Origin: Caballeronia sordidicola
GTDB taxonomy: Bacteria > Pseudomonadota > Gammaproteobacteria > Burkholderiales > Burkholderiaceae
Length of the DNA stretch: 64,000 nucleotides
Direction of reading: 5' to 3'
Assembly: GCF_000729995.1 (NCBI RefSeq)
Contig: NZ_JNFG01000017.1
Location: 62,001-126,000 of the forward strand
Part shown: one piece after another, positions 1-8,370 of the stretch
Layout of the letters: every line of letters starts with the position of its first letter
How positions within the stretch are numbered: position 1 is the stretch's first letter
Notes under the pieces: generated by a model
Databases searched by the model: none
What the model saw: the letters and a program-made list of their open reading frames with translations, nothing else
What the model was told of the DNA's origin: nothing
Made by a program: the position numbers and the translations under genes

Positions 1-152
1 TCTTGAGGGCGGAACCGGCGTGATTTTTTGTGTGGAAGGTGTTTGGGATTCGACGCTTGCTTGAGAGTGGTTTGAAGCGCTTCGATTGGCGCGGCGGCGG
101 TTGAGTTTTTGCCGGACGCGGCTGTTCTGAGTTTTCCTACGATGCGCAAATG
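1..152. other. window edge, no gene recognised
   Basis: No start-to-stop gene can be supported here. A short frame is open from the left edge to a stop at 62-64, which could be the tail of a gene beginning outside the window, but the roughly 20 residues match nothing I recognise. Confidence 0.3.
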
Positions 153-184
153 CAAAACGCGGCCCTTCTCAGGGCCGCGTTTTT
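153..184 (-). terminator. intrinsic terminator of ribB
   Basis: A GC-rich inverted repeat, ACGCGGCCC with a 6-nt loop, is flanked by A and T runs on both sides. It lies 45 bp past the ribB stop and can work in either direction. On the minus strand it ends in GCGTTTTGC. Confidence 0.85.
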
Positions 185-228
185 CCGTTGCTCTCGACAC
201 TCCGTTGAACGGAGCCTCGCTCCCGCCG

Positions 229-948
229 TTAAACCGTTTCCTCCGCCAACTCACGCGCGGCGGCGAGCGCCATCCGGAAATCGGCGAGTTCGGCGATGGT
301 CAGCACCGGAATGTTGCGCTCCTTCACGAACGCATCGATCTGCGCGCCGCGCGCCATCGTGCCATCCGGGTTCATCAGTTCGCACAGCACGCCAGCCGGC
401 TTCAACCCGGCGAGGATTGTCAGATCGACGGTTCCTTCCGTATGGCCGCGCCGGGTCAGCACGCCGCCCGGCTGCGCGCGCAGCGGGAATACATGACCCG
501 GGCTCACGATATCGCCAGCTTTAGCGTTATCGCCGATCGCGGCGCGGATCGTGGTCAGCCGGTCCACGGCGGATACCCCCGTCGTCACGCCCTCGCGTGC
601 TTCGATAGAGACCGTGAACGCGGTGCCGTATTTGCTCCCGTTGTCGGCGACCATCGGCGGCAGGTGGAGCGCGCGAGCGGTCTCGTCAGGAAGGCACAAG
701 CACACGATGCCGCTGCACTCTCGGATCATCAGCGCCATGCCTTCGACGTCGAGCTTTTCAGCGGCGTAAATGAGGTCGGCTTCGTTCTCGCGATCGTCGT
801 CGTCGAGCAGGGCGACCGCGCGGCCTTCGCGCAACGCTTGCAGGGCAGCGGCAATTCGGTGGGGGATAGCAACGGACGCGTCGCCTGCGCGAAGTTGCGC
901 AAGATCAGCAAAGGCGGTGGCCGGGGAGGTGGAAACTGAGTAGGACAT
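229..948 (-). CDS. ribB: 3,4-dihydroxy-2-butanone 4-phosphate synthase
   Basis: RibB converts ribulose 5-phosphate to 3,4-dihydroxy-2-butanone 4-phosphate and formate, which supplies the four-carbon unit of riboflavin in the cytosol. The 239-residue length fits the stand-alone enzyme with no GTP cyclohydrolase II domain. Visible family motifs are [11 protein letters not shown] near residues 49-59, [10 protein letters not shown] near 168-177 and a central segment with GVSAVDR near 122-128. The start at 948 follows a weak purine stretch and matches the usual N-terminus. The gene is monocistronic: it sits behind an FMN riboswitch at 1112-1296 and before a strong hairpin at 153-184. Regulation is therefore expected to be feedback by FMN. 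Identification is firm. Confidence 0.95.
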   Translation of the reverse strand: MSYSVSTSPATAFADLAQLRAGDASVAIPHRIAAALQALREGRAVALLDDDDRENEADLIYAAEKLDVEGMALMIRECSGIVCLCLPDETARALHLPPMVADNGSKYGTAFTVSIEAREGVTTGVSAVDRLTTIRAAIGDNAKAGDIVSPGHVFPLRAQPGGVLTRRGHTEGTVDLTILAGLKPAGVLCELMNPDGTMARGAQIDAFVKERNIPVLTIAELADFRMALAAARELAEETV

Positions 949-1111
949 GGATGAAACGCTCTCGCAAAAGAAAATGGGGCGAAAAACGTTTCAGGGCATT
1001 GCAAACAGACAGAACGACACGCGTTTTCAGCGCCGTGAATTCGACAGCGCCGGTTCATCGCGGGCGCAAATACGCCGCGGCAAACACGCGAAACGGACAT
1101 GACCGTCTGCA

Positions 1112-1296
1112 CATCTTCTTCCATCCGGACTATGACCGTCGGCTCTGGCATCTCACCAGATCTGCTGACCCCGTTACTTGTGACCTGTGGCTCGCAATTG
1201 CTTGCAAGCCGCGTTCACGGGCGCTCGCGGGCTCGCGAGAGGCTTTCGCCGCTCGCATACCGCCGGTGGGGAATTGCACCCCGCCCTGAAGACGTA
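1112..1296 (-). promoter_or_regulatory. FMN riboswitch (RFN element)
   Basis: On the minus strand the segment holds the hallmark RFN blocks: TCTTCAGGGCGGGGTG, then AATTCCCCACCGGCGGTAT, then GGTCAGCAGATCTGGTGA, GATGCCAGAGCCGACGGT and finally CATAGTCCGGATGGAAGA. These are the conserved core of the FMN aptamer, with a variable hairpin rich in GCGAGC between the second and third blocks. It lies 163 nt upstream of the ribB start, leaving room for an expression platform. The known role of the class is to lower downstream expression when FMN binds. Confidence 0.95.
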
Positions 1297-1397
1297 CTGA
1301 CTTGTCGCTAAACACTTAACAACGCGACTAATTTCAGGATACAACAGACTTGCTAATGCTGCAGCGCTGCCTGTTTGAAGCTTCTACTTAAACGCGC

Positions 1398-2156
1398 TTA
1401 GCTGGCATCGTCGATACGACGTGAATCGGCCGGAACATGCCAGCGCGGGGGCGTTTCCGCGTTCACCGTGACCTGGTATGCGCGCGCTTCCGTATTGCCG
1501 GGATTGCGCAGCGTGTGGGGCTGGTCGGCATCGAACACAATGGCGTCGCCGGTGGCCAGCAACTGCGCCCGGTCGTGCACGCGGATTTCCAGCGTGCCGT
1601 CGCTCACGACCAGATTGATCGTGGTGCCGGGCGGGCGCGGGCTGCCGGATTCGGCGTGCAGCGGCGCGATCCGCAATTCATGGAATTCCGCCGATGCCGG
1701 TGCGCTCAGCGGAAACAGCGGCCGGGCCGAGAAGCGTCCATTCGATGTCACAAGCCGCGTTGCCTGCTCGGCCGGCAAATATTCGATGCCATTGGTCGCG
1801 TGGCGTCGAAGAAACGCGGCTACCGATACCTTCAGGGCGCTCGAAATCTTGTGCAGCACCTTGATGGACGGCACGCTGCGCCCCGATTCGATCTGCGCCA
1901 GCATGGCCCGCGATACGCCTGAGGCGCGAGCGAGGGCATCGAGCGAGAGCTGGCGTTCAGCGCGCAGCCGCGCCAGGTTCACGCCGACGAGATATTCGAG
2001 TGCGTCGTTCGCTTCCTGCACGTCGGTCTGCTGCGCGTGATGTGCATGATGAGCGCTAGCCGACGCCGCCTTTGTTGCCTCGGCGAGTTCGGCCGGCGCG
2101 TGCGCATCGAACGACTCGCGCACGAGTTCCAGCGATGAATAAGCCGGTGCAACCAT
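1398..2156 (-). CDS. XRE-family regulator with C-terminal cupin domain
   Basis: This 252-residue cytosolic DNA-binding protein has an XRE/Cro helix-turn-helix at about residues 58-112 (VNLARLRAERQLSLDALARA, then SGVSRAMLAQIESGRSVP) and a small cupin-type barrel at about 165-240, which contains HDRAQL and DADQPHTL. Such regulators often sense a small molecule in the cupin pocket. The start is supported by a strong GGAGG ribosome binding site eight bases upstream. The first 55 residues are Ala/His-rich and probably disordered. It is transcribed away from the riboswitch region and is probably monocistronic. Its target and ligand cannot be read from the sequence. Confidence 0.9.
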   Translation of the reverse strand: MVAPAYSSLELVRESFDAHAPAELAEATKAASASAHHAHHAQQTDVQEANDALEYLVGVNLARLRAERQLSLDALARASGVSRAMLAQIESGRSVPSIKVLHKISSALKVSVAAFLRRHATNGIEYLPAEQATRLVTSNGRFSARPLFPLSAPASAEFHELRIAPLHAESGSPRPPGTTINLVVSDGTLEIRVHDRAQLLATGDAIVFDADQPHTLRNPGNTEARAYQVTVNAETPPRWHVPADSRRIDDAS

Positions 2157-2320
2157 GGTGAGCCTCCAGTCTTTCAGTCGTGCTTCCGATAAGTCCCGCT
2201 CCGCGAAACGGCGCGGGAACGAGTGAAGGCAAGACTAGCATCGGCTTAACTGAGGTCAAACGAAGATATCGTCACACCGTTATCAGGCGCCGCAGGGTAG
2301 CTATCCGCGGCAACGCCCGG

Positions 2321-3913
2321 TTAAACGACCGTACGAGTGGGCGTGGATGATGTGGACGGGGTGGATGACGCGACCCGCGGCTCCGCTTCCGCCTTGCTCG
2401 ACGCGAACCACGCGTCAATGCGGCGAATCACGTCATCCAGCGACCCCGGTTCCAGATGCAGGCCGAGTTTTGAGCGGCGCCAGAGCACGTCGTCCGAACA
2501 GGTCGCCCATTCGTTGTCTCGCATGTAGCGGAGTTCGGCTTCGTAGAGACCCGGTGCCAACTCGTCGCCGAGATCGGCCAGGGCGCTTGCGTCGCCCAGG
2601 AGCTTCTGCGCGCGTGTCCCGTAAGCCCGTGCATAACGATGAGCGAGCTCGCCGGGCAGCCAGCGATTGCGCTGCTTGAACGCGCTGAGGAAAAGCGCGA
2701 AATCGGCATTGGCGATGTCGCCGCCCGGCAGCGGCGCGCCTTCGGTCCAGGTTTTACTCCGCGCCGGTGATTGCAGCGCTGCGCCGAGTTTGTCGACGGC
2801 TTCTTCGGCCAGCTTCCGAAACGTGGTGATCTTCCCGCCGAACACCGACAGCAACGGCGCTTCGTTCGCGGGCGTGTCGAGTTCGAGCAGGTAATCGCGC
2901 GTGACGGCCGACGCGTTCTCCGCGTTTTCGTCCTCGAGCAGGCCACGCACGCCGGCATAGGTCCAGCAGACGTCAGCCGGACTGATGTGTTTCTTGAAGT
3001 AGCGATTGATGGAGTCGCAGAGGTACGCGGTTTCTTCCGGGCTGATGGTGACTTTCGACGGGTCGCCGTGATACTCGAGGTCCGTTGTCCCGATCAGCGT
3101 GTAATCGTGCTCATACGGAATCGCGAAGATGATGCGCTTGTCCGGGTTCTGGAAAATATACGCGTGGTCGTGCTCAAAGAGGCGCCGGGTCACTATGTGG
3201 CTTCCCTTGACCAGCCGCACGGTGTGGCGCGTGTGCGTGTTGCTGTTGAGCGAATCCTTGAGCAGGTCGCTGACCCACGGCCCGGCGGCGTTCGCAATGG
3301 AGCGCGCCCGAATTTCAAAGGTCGCGCCGTGGTTGTCGGCGAGCGTGGCACGCCAAACGCCTTCGCCGCGACGCGCACTCACCAGGCGCGTGCGCGTCTT
3401 GATTACCGCGCCGTGTTCCTGCGCGTCGACCGCGTTGAGCGCGACGAGTCGCGCGTCGTCCACCCAGCCGTCGGAATAAACAAACCCGCGCTTGATTGAG
3501 TCGATAAGCGGAGCACCGGCGGGGTGCCGGCGCATGTTGATACCCCGGGAGCCGGGCAGCAATTCGCGGCGCGCGAGGTGATCGTAGAGAAACAGGCCAG
3601 CGCGGATCATCCAGGCGGGGCGCAGGTTGGGCATGTGCGGCATGACGAAACGCAACGGCCATATGATGTGCGGCGCCGCGCGCAGCAACACCTCACGCTC
3701 CTGAAGCGCCTTGCGCACGAGCCGGTATTCACCGTATTCGAGATAACGGAGCCCGCCGTGAATGAGCTTCGTACTCGACGACGACGTGTGCGAAGCCAGG
3801 TCGTCCTTTTCGCACAGCATGACGGTGAGGCCACGGCCCGCCGCGTCCCGCGCTATACCCGTGCCGTTGACCCCGCCGCCCACCACGAGCACATCGTAAA
3901 GATTGCCTTGCAT
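2321..3913 (-). CDS. glpD: glycerol-3-phosphate dehydrogenase, aerobic (FAD)
   Basis: GlpD oxidises sn-glycerol 3-phosphate to dihydroxyacetone phosphate at the inner membrane and passes electrons to quinone. The N-terminus from residue 6 is a Rossmann FAD site (YDVLVVGGGVNGTGIARD), followed by family motifs SSSSTKLIHGGLRYLE and, near the middle, TTDLEYHGDPSKV. I chose the ATG at 3911-3913, giving 530 residues, because it places the FAD motif at the usual distance from the start. An in-frame ATG 26 codons upstream adds only an unconserved stretch. The C-terminus ends in a Ser/Thr/Pro tail. A GlpR-type operator lies 50 bp upstream and glpR is about 1.3 kb away. glpF and glpK, often neighbours in this family, are not in the window. 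Confidence 0.95.
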   Translation of the reverse strand: MQGNLYDVLVVGGGVNGTGIARDAAGRGLTVMLCEKDDLASHTSSSSTKLIHGGLRYLEYGEYRLVRKALQEREVLLRAAPHIIWPLRFVMPHMPNLRPAWMIRAGLFLYDHLARRELLPGSRGINMRRHPAGAPLIDSIKRGFVYSDGWVDDARLVALNAVDAQEHGAVIKTRTRLVSARRGEGVWRATLADNHGATFEIRARSIANAAGPWVSDLLKDSLNSNTHTRHTVRLVKGSHIVTRRLFEHDHAYIFQNPDKRIIFAIPYEHDYTLIGTTDLEYHGDPSKVTISPEETAYLCDSINRYFKKHISPADVCWTYAGVRGLLEDENAENASAVTRDYLLELDTPANEAPLLSVFGGKITTFRKLAEEAVDKLGAALQSPARSKTWTEGAPLPGGDIANADFALFLSAFKQRNRWLPGELAHRYARAYGTRAQKLLGDASALADLGDELAPGLYEAELRYMRDNEWATCSDDVLWRRSKLGLHLEPGSLDDVIRRIDAWFASSKAEAEPRVASSTPSTSSTPTRTVV

Positions 3914-3962
3914 CGCTTGTCCGCCCCATGGCCACCAACGGAAAACTCCGTCGGAACATAAT

Positions 3963-3982
3963 AATGTTCGAATTCGAAATTT
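3963..3982. promoter_or_regulatory. GlpR-type operator in the glpD promoter
   Basis: The 20-mer AATGTTCGAATTCGAAATTT matches the E. coli GlpR consensus WATKTTCGWTAWCGAAMATW at 17 of 20 positions. Partial half sites of the form ACGAAMA follow up to about 4003. The region is strikingly AT-rich for this genome. Its place between glpD and the nearby glpR gene fits repressor control. Confidence 0.75.
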
Positions 3983-4169
3983 AACGAACAAAAACGAAAA
4001 TGTAAAGTCGTCTGAACGGCTAACGTTCCGCTATTACGGCGTTTTGCCGGAAAACTGCAGATCGCGGTCGTATTTGGGTTTAATTTGGACTCATAGGCCG
4101 TCCGGCCGAGTGGCGCGAAGCGGGCCGCCGACCGATACTCTAGCTACTGAAGATGAAGGAGTGAATGCA

Positions 4170-4550
4170 ATGCGAAAGATGCTGGTGGCCGGCGCGCTAA
4201 GCGCGCTGATGCTGGGCGGATGTTTATCCGCGCCTGATGTGGCGGGGTCTGGTCGAGCGCCGTCCCTGGCCGCGCTTCAGGCCATGTGCGGTGGCAGCGC
4301 CGTGGATTACGGCACAGACGCGCAGGGTGTTTATTCGGCGTTTCTCGATGCCTACATCGCGCAAAAGCGCGGCAAGTTGCCGAAGGAGCAGTACTGCGCG
4401 TTCCAGGCGGGAATCGCGAGTCAATATGCAACGTTTAATGCTAGCCGTACAGCGGCGGCGCAAAGCGCGTGGGCTTCGTTTTTCGCGGATCAGCGGGCGC
4501 AAGCGCTTAGTTGGCGCGCAACCGTCGACCCGACGTTGCGCGCTGGCTAA
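4170..4550 (+). CDS. small putative lipoprotein
   Basis: This 126-residue protein has a clear lipoprotein signal: MRKMLVAGALSALML, then the lipobox LGGC at about residues 15-18. It is predicted to be exported, lipidated and cleaved before the Cys. The mature part is Ala/Gln-rich, with two further Cys residues and no domain I recognise. The start at 4170 is preceded by AAGGAG at 4155-4160, a good ribosome binding site. It diverges from glpD and shares its regulatory region, but I see nothing that ties it to glycerol metabolism. The function is unknown. Confidence 0.8.
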   Translation: MRKMLVAGALSALMLGGCLSAPDVAGSGRAPSLAALQAMCGGSAVDYGTDAQGVYSAFLDAYIAQKRGKLPKEQYCAFQAGIASQYATFNASRTAAAQSAWASFFADQRAQALSWRATVDPTLRAG

Positions 4551-4644
4551 GACGTTCGCTAAGTGGTTCGCTAATCGGCTCGGTAATTCACCCGCTCGCA
4601 GCCTGATTCACTCGCTGCGAGGGTGAGCTGACCGAAAAGCGGAT

Positions 4645-4854
4645 TTACGAATACCGTTTGATTGCTTTGATCGTGGAGTCACCGGAAGCCGTCAGGCTCC
4701 ACAGTTGGCGTCCAGACGCGAGATTTTCTAACTGGACAAGCTGGCGTTCGAGCAAGGCGTCGAGTTCGTCGCGCACCATGTCCATCTGATGGGGGGCGTC
4801 TTGCAACAGGAGCAGTGTGGCAAATTCATGCGGACTGAGCATCGTGTTCTCCAT
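4645..4854 (-). CDS. small conserved hypothetical protein
   Basis: A 69-residue ORF beginning MENTMLSPHEFATLLLL. It is acidic, probably helical and lacks Cys or membrane segments. Codon use looks like the neighbours and the sequence reads like a real protein (DELDALLERQLVQLENLASG). I believe similar short proteins are common in Burkholderia, but I cannot name a function. No clear ribosome binding site is seen, so the start is tentative. Confidence 0.6.
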   Translation of the reverse strand: MENTMLSPHEFATLLLLQDAPHQMDMVRDELDALLERQLVQLENLASGRQLWSLTASGDSTIKAIKRYS

Positions 4855-5172
4855 GACGATCTAACGGCACTTTGTCCGGTCGGCGACCGGCAATCGTGCT
4901 TTGGAACGTTTGCGCGAGGCAGGAACTTCGATCGGCAGACGCATGATGCATAGCGTGGTTCGCGGCGCCGAAAAGCGGCGCTTCGTTGCCGGGATTTGAT
5001 TGTAGGCACTTGTCTGACGCGTGCCAAACGCTTGCGGAAAATATTGGGTTTGACTTTTTTGGGGCGCGAAAGCGGTTCGGCGGACAAGCGGAATCGTAGA
5101 AATTACCTGAGGTTCCTGCCGCAGTGCACACAGCCAGCGCGCACCGGAGGCGCAGGTTTTTGGGGCCGGATG
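4855..5172. other. intergenic, nothing recognised
   Basis: 318 bp between two minus-strand genes. I see short GC-rich inverted repeats (GGTCGGCGACCGG near 4874 and a GCGCCGAAAAGCGGCGC hairpin near 4966) but no gene or T-tailed terminator. Confidence 0.4.
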
Positions 5173-5952
5173 TCAGTCCGCTATGAACACCTGCGTGTTT
5201 GCCTCGGCGAGCGTTTGGGCCATTTCGGGTGGCGCGGGGGCATCGGTGAACAGCGCGTCGATCTGGCTCAGGTGACCGAGCCGGACGAGCGCCGGGCGGC
5301 CGAACTTCGAATGATCGGCGGCGAGGAATACTGTGCGGGCGTGTTTGATGATCGCTTCGGCCACGCGGACTTCGCGAGTATCGAAATCCCGCAGCGTGCC
5401 GTCGGTTTCAATGCTCGACGCCCCAATGATCGCGAAGTCCACCTTGAACTGGCGGATGAAGTCGATAGCCAGCTCGCCCACAATGCCCTTGTCCCAGGGC
5501 CGCACAATGCCGCCGGTGATCAGCACCTCGCATTCGGGGTAACCGCTCATCATGCTCGCCACGTTGAGGTTGTTCGTGATCACGTGCAAGCCGCGATGCC
5601 GATTGAGCGCCCGGGCAACTTCCTCGGTCGTGGTGCCCAGGTTGATGAAGAGCGATGCCTGATCGGGAATGTGCTGAGCGACCAGCGCGGCTATGCGACG
5701 CTTTTCGTCGTGGAACATGCGCTGGCGCGCCGTGTATGAGACGTTCTCCGAACTGGTCGGGAGACTTGCACCACCGTGATAGCGGCGCAGCAGGTTCATG
5801 TCGGAGAGCCAGTTGACGTCGCGGCGAATGGTTTGCGGCGTGACGTCGAAATGCGTGGCCAGGTCCTCTACCGTCACGAAGCCATCGCGTTGCACCCAGT
5901 CGAGCAGCTCTTGCTGTCGTGCGTTCAAGGTGATGCGGGGATCTCGTGTCAT
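5173..5952 (-). CDS. glpR: DeoR-family repressor, probable GlpR
   Basis: This 259-residue cytosolic regulator has an N-terminal DeoR helix-turn-helix at about residues 8-62 (RQQELLDWVQRDGFVTVEDL, then HFDVTPQTIRRDVNWLS) and a C-terminal sugar-phosphate sensor domain with NLGTTTEEVARAL and the late motif FLAADHSKFGR. Length and motifs match GlpR, whose ligand is glycerol 3-phosphate. The assignment is supported by glpD on the same strand with a GlpR-like operator at 3963-3982. The start at 5952 gives the normal N-terminus, although no strong ribosome binding site precedes it. Confidence 0.88.
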   Translation of the reverse strand: MTRDPRITLNARQQELLDWVQRDGFVTVEDLATHFDVTPQTIRRDVNWLSDMNLLRRYHGGASLPTSSENVSYTARQRMFHDEKRRIAALVAQHIPDQASLFINLGTTTEEVARALNRHRGLHVITNNLNVASMMSGYPECEVLITGGIVRPWDKGIVGELAIDFIRQFKVDFAIIGASSIETDGTLRDFDTREVRVAEAIIKHARTVFLAADHSKFGRPALVRLGHLSQIDALFTDAPAPPEMAQTLAEANTQVFIAD

Positions 5953-6701
5953 GGCGTCGAAGAGTGCGCTTTATTGTCTTGAGGTGGCCCGTATTGTAAG
6001 GGAAAGGGCCGGCAGTCCCGCAATGCTCGATCAGCCGTCTTGGCCTTTGGGAATCACTGTCCGGCGATACCCAGGCAAGCTCGCCAGCGAGCGCCTTGCT
6101 AAGGGAGATTGCGGCTCGCGCGGCCCATTGAGAGCGACAAGTTCGTTACGACGCATTACGTCGTGGGGCAAGTACGAATGGCCTGGGATGGAGCCGTTCT
6201 CACGTGACCCAAACGTGTATATATCCGCATGTCCCGATGTCTATACCGAGCGTACGGATTGCATGCTTCGCGTTCTGCGCACCAACTCGTCAGGATGGCA
6301 AAATTGATGGTGTCGAGTCTGAACGCAGCTTAGCGGCCTAACTGTATTTCGCTGTGTACGGATTCAGTATGAAAAATCGCTCGGTGAAAACGCCATTGCC
6401 GAATCGTCGTTGAGTAGCTTGCCGAAATGTGACTGTAAGCGGGTGGGAATCAGTCGTGACATGCGTTATCGCAACGCCCTCCAGCCCGGTACGATTTATG
6501 CTGATTTAAGCGGTATCCGGAACTGACATGTGGTTCTGACGGTCTGTCTTGGGGCCTGCAGCTTAGTTGCAACCCGGCTAAGATGCAGAATCCAAGTCTT
6601 TAACCACATGAGGACGCCGCGACTTACGTTCACGGCGTCGCCTGATTTTCGGCCGGTTTGGCTGACGGCGCGTTCAGTACAGCTTTGGGAGCGCGATTTT
6701 T
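5953..6701. other. 749-bp intergenic region without a recognisable gene
   Basis: Frames here are short and lack family features or good ribosome binding sites. The stretch should contain the promoters of glpR (left end) and of the ferritin-like gene (right end). I see no repeat or terminator. The composition is less GC-rich than the flanks. Confidence 0.45.
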
Positions 6702-7529
6702 ATGCACACTAATAGTACCCATGTGATGCCCTGGCGAATCGAAGACATTGACCTGTCCCGGATCGACCGGCGCAAAGCGGCATCTAACGAACACCTTCTC
6801 CTGTTGCTTTGCGCGGCTTCGTTCATTGAGAGCGGGACCGATCTTTATACGAGCAATTTGAGCACCTATTTCAACGACGATCCCGAAGTTTCCGACTGGC
6901 TCAACAATGAGTGGGAACCGGAAGAAATGCAGCACGGTCGCGCGTTGAAAACCTATATCAATCATGTGTGGCCCGAGTTCGACTGGGATACGGCATTCAA
7001 GAACTTCTTCGCCGAATACTCGCTGACGTGTTCAGTCGAGGACTTCGAAAAAACGCGTGCGCTGGAAATGGTCGCGCGATGTGTGGTTGAAACCGGGACG
7101 GCCACGCTGTATCGGGCAATCAACGAGTGCTCGGATGACCCGGTGCTCAAGCAACTTACCGACAACATTCGCACAGATGAAGTCCGCCACTACAAGCACT
7201 TCTTCCGCTTTTTCAAGAAGTACAACAGGATCGAGGGCAACGGCCGCTTCGCGGTTCTCGGCGCATTGCTGCGTCGTGTAATGGAAATCAAGAATGAGGA
7301 TTCCGAGATTGCGTTGCGCCATGTATTTGCCATCCGCTATCCGGAGCGCGCGCATGACACCGCGCACAATCGCGAGTTGGCGGCGCGTGTGAATGCGCTA
7401 GTCCGGCGCAATTTGTCGGCTGATATGTGCGTGAAAATGTTGCTCAAGCCACTCGATCTGCCGGCCCGAATTCAGCCCAGCGTGCACTATCCGCTAGCGA
7501 AGATCACGCAGCACGTGTTCTTCCGATAG
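6702..7529 (+). CDS. di-iron ferritin-like protein
   Basis: This 275-residue, mostly helical protein shows a full set of ferritin-like di-iron ligands: Glu43 (FIESGT), Glu75 and His78 (EEMQH), Glu130 (VVETGT), and Glu160 with His163 (DEVRH). This is the E, ExxH, E, ExxH pattern of soluble acyl-ACP-desaturase and rubrerythrin relatives. It is likely a cytosolic oxidase or desaturase-like enzyme; the substrate is unknown. GGGAGCG lies about nine bases before the ATG at 6702. The gene ends 42 bp before a strong terminator and stands alone. Confidence 0.85.
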   Translation: MHTNSTHVMPWRIEDIDLSRIDRRKAASNEHLLLLLCAASFIESGTDLYTSNLSTYFNDDPEVSDWLNNEWEPEEMQHGRALKTYINHVWPEFDWDTAFKNFFAEYSLTCSVEDFEKTRALEMVARCVVETGTATLYRAINECSDDPVLKQLTDNIRTDEVRHYKHFFRFFKKYNRIEGNGRFAVLGALLRRVMEIKNEDSEIALRHVFAIRYPERAHDTAHNRELAARVNALVRRNLSADMCVKMLLKPLDLPARIQPSVHYPLAKITQHVFFR

Positions 7530-7570
7530 GTCAACCGGCGTTTGCATTGAACGGTTCGGTACGCTTTAAT

Positions 7571-7604
7571 CGATGGCCCGCTTGCGCGGGCCATCGTCTT
7601 TTCA
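7571..7604 (+). terminator. intrinsic terminator
   Basis: A perfect 10-bp stem, CGATGGCCCG with a 5-nt loop, is followed by TCTTTT. It ends the ferritin-like gene, and the next gene starts only 12 bp later, so that gene needs its own promoter or readthrough. Confidence 0.85.
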
Positions 7605-7615
7605 CGGAGATCCGC

Positions 7616-8131
7616 ATGACTGATTTCACTGCGTCCGGTGATCATGGTATCGAGCACGGCACGTTCGACGAATGGCCTGCCGAATTGCGCACGTTGTTCG
7701 ACGGCACGTCGATCGATACAAAAACGGGCTTCACGGCGTCGTTGCTCGCAGCCGATGAAGGCCGCGTTCGCACGTCGCTGTTAAGCGTTGGCGAGTTGTT
7801 CGCGCCGGATCCGGGCACGTTGTGTTTTTCGTTGTGGCCGCAATCGCGGGCGGCGCGGTTGGTGTCGAAGACAGGTTGCGCCACACTGACTTTCGTCTTC
7901 GATGAAGCCTTCTTTCAGGTGCAACTTCAGGCGCAAATTGCGCTATTGGAGGGTGCACCGGTCACGTGTTTTATCGCAACGATAGAAAGCGGGGAATGGC
8001 AGAAAGTGCCTTATGCGCGACTCGTGCAGGGCATTGGATTCGAGTTTGCCCAAGGGCAGGGGGATGCGGTGCTGGCGCGCTGGAAGAAACAGATCGATGT
8101 GCTGAAGCGTGCGGCGAGCGCCGCTGCTTGA
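7616..8131 (+). CDS. conserved hypothetical protein, PNPOx-like fold possible
   Basis: This 171-residue soluble protein contains SLLAADEGRVRTSLLSVGEL and LCFSLWPQSRAARLVSKTG, which resembles the split-barrel flavin-binding fold of pyridoxamine-phosphate-oxidase relatives; that is a resemblance, not a firm call. The ATG at 7616 follows GGAGATCC and sits right after the terminator of the preceding gene. A longer in-frame reading back to 7427 would run through that hairpin and the previous gene, so it is rejected. No catalytic residues can be named. Confidence 0.7.
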   Translation: MTDFTASGDHGIEHGTFDEWPAELRTLFDGTSIDTKTGFTASLLAADEGRVRTSLLSVGELFAPDPGTLCFSLWPQSRAARLVSKTGCATLTFVFDEAFFQVQLQAQIALLEGAPVTCFIATIESGEWQKVPYARLVQGIGFEFAQGQGDAVLARWKKQIDVLKRAASAAA

Positions 8132-8138
8132 AACGAAA

Positions 8139-8160
8139 AAGCGGAGCCGAGGCTCCGCTT
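8139..8160 (-). terminator. hairpin, probable terminator
   Basis: A perfect 10-bp inverted repeat (AAGCGGAGCC) has a 2-nt centre. Read on the minus strand it is followed by TTTTTCG, so it could end rhlE transcripts about 210 nt past the rhlE stop. On the plus strand the U tail is poor. Confidence 0.6.
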
Positions 8161-8231
8161 CGAGTGCTATGTGGGGTGGCTACGCCGCAGAGAGAGAAGG
8201 TGGGCACCTGGCTTTTCGCCAGCATGGCGAG

Positions 8232-8291
8232 GCTCGAAGCAGCCATGCTCGAAGCAGCCTTGGTTGAAGCAGCCTCGCCTGAAGCAGCAAC
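8232..8291. repeat. 15-bp tandem repeat, four copies
   Basis: Four head-to-tail 15-bp units begin at 8232, 8247, 8262 and 8277: GCTCGAAGCAGCCAT, GCTCGAAGCAGCCTT, GGTTGAAGCAGCCTC and GCCTGAAGCAGCAAC. They lie in the 3' untranslated region of rhlE and are not inside any gene I accept. Confidence 0.85.
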
Positions 8292-8370
8292 GCTCGCACA
8301 ACATCCCCGCCTCGGCGGTCGTTACACGCAGAAGGCACAGGCGAGCAACCCACCCACCTTATCACGCCAC

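Noticed and set aside
109..939. 276-codon plus-strand ORF opposite ribB
   Set aside because: It is the antisense shadow of ribB and its riboflavin motifs; Arg/His-rich translation has no family features.
5798..6307. 169-codon ORF running from glpR into the intergenic region
   Set aside because: First half overlaps glpR antisense, the rest has no motif or ribosome binding site.
8232..8291. CRISPR-like array
   Set aside because: Units are 15 bp in direct contact with no spacers; it is a simple tandem repeat. No cas gene is in the window.
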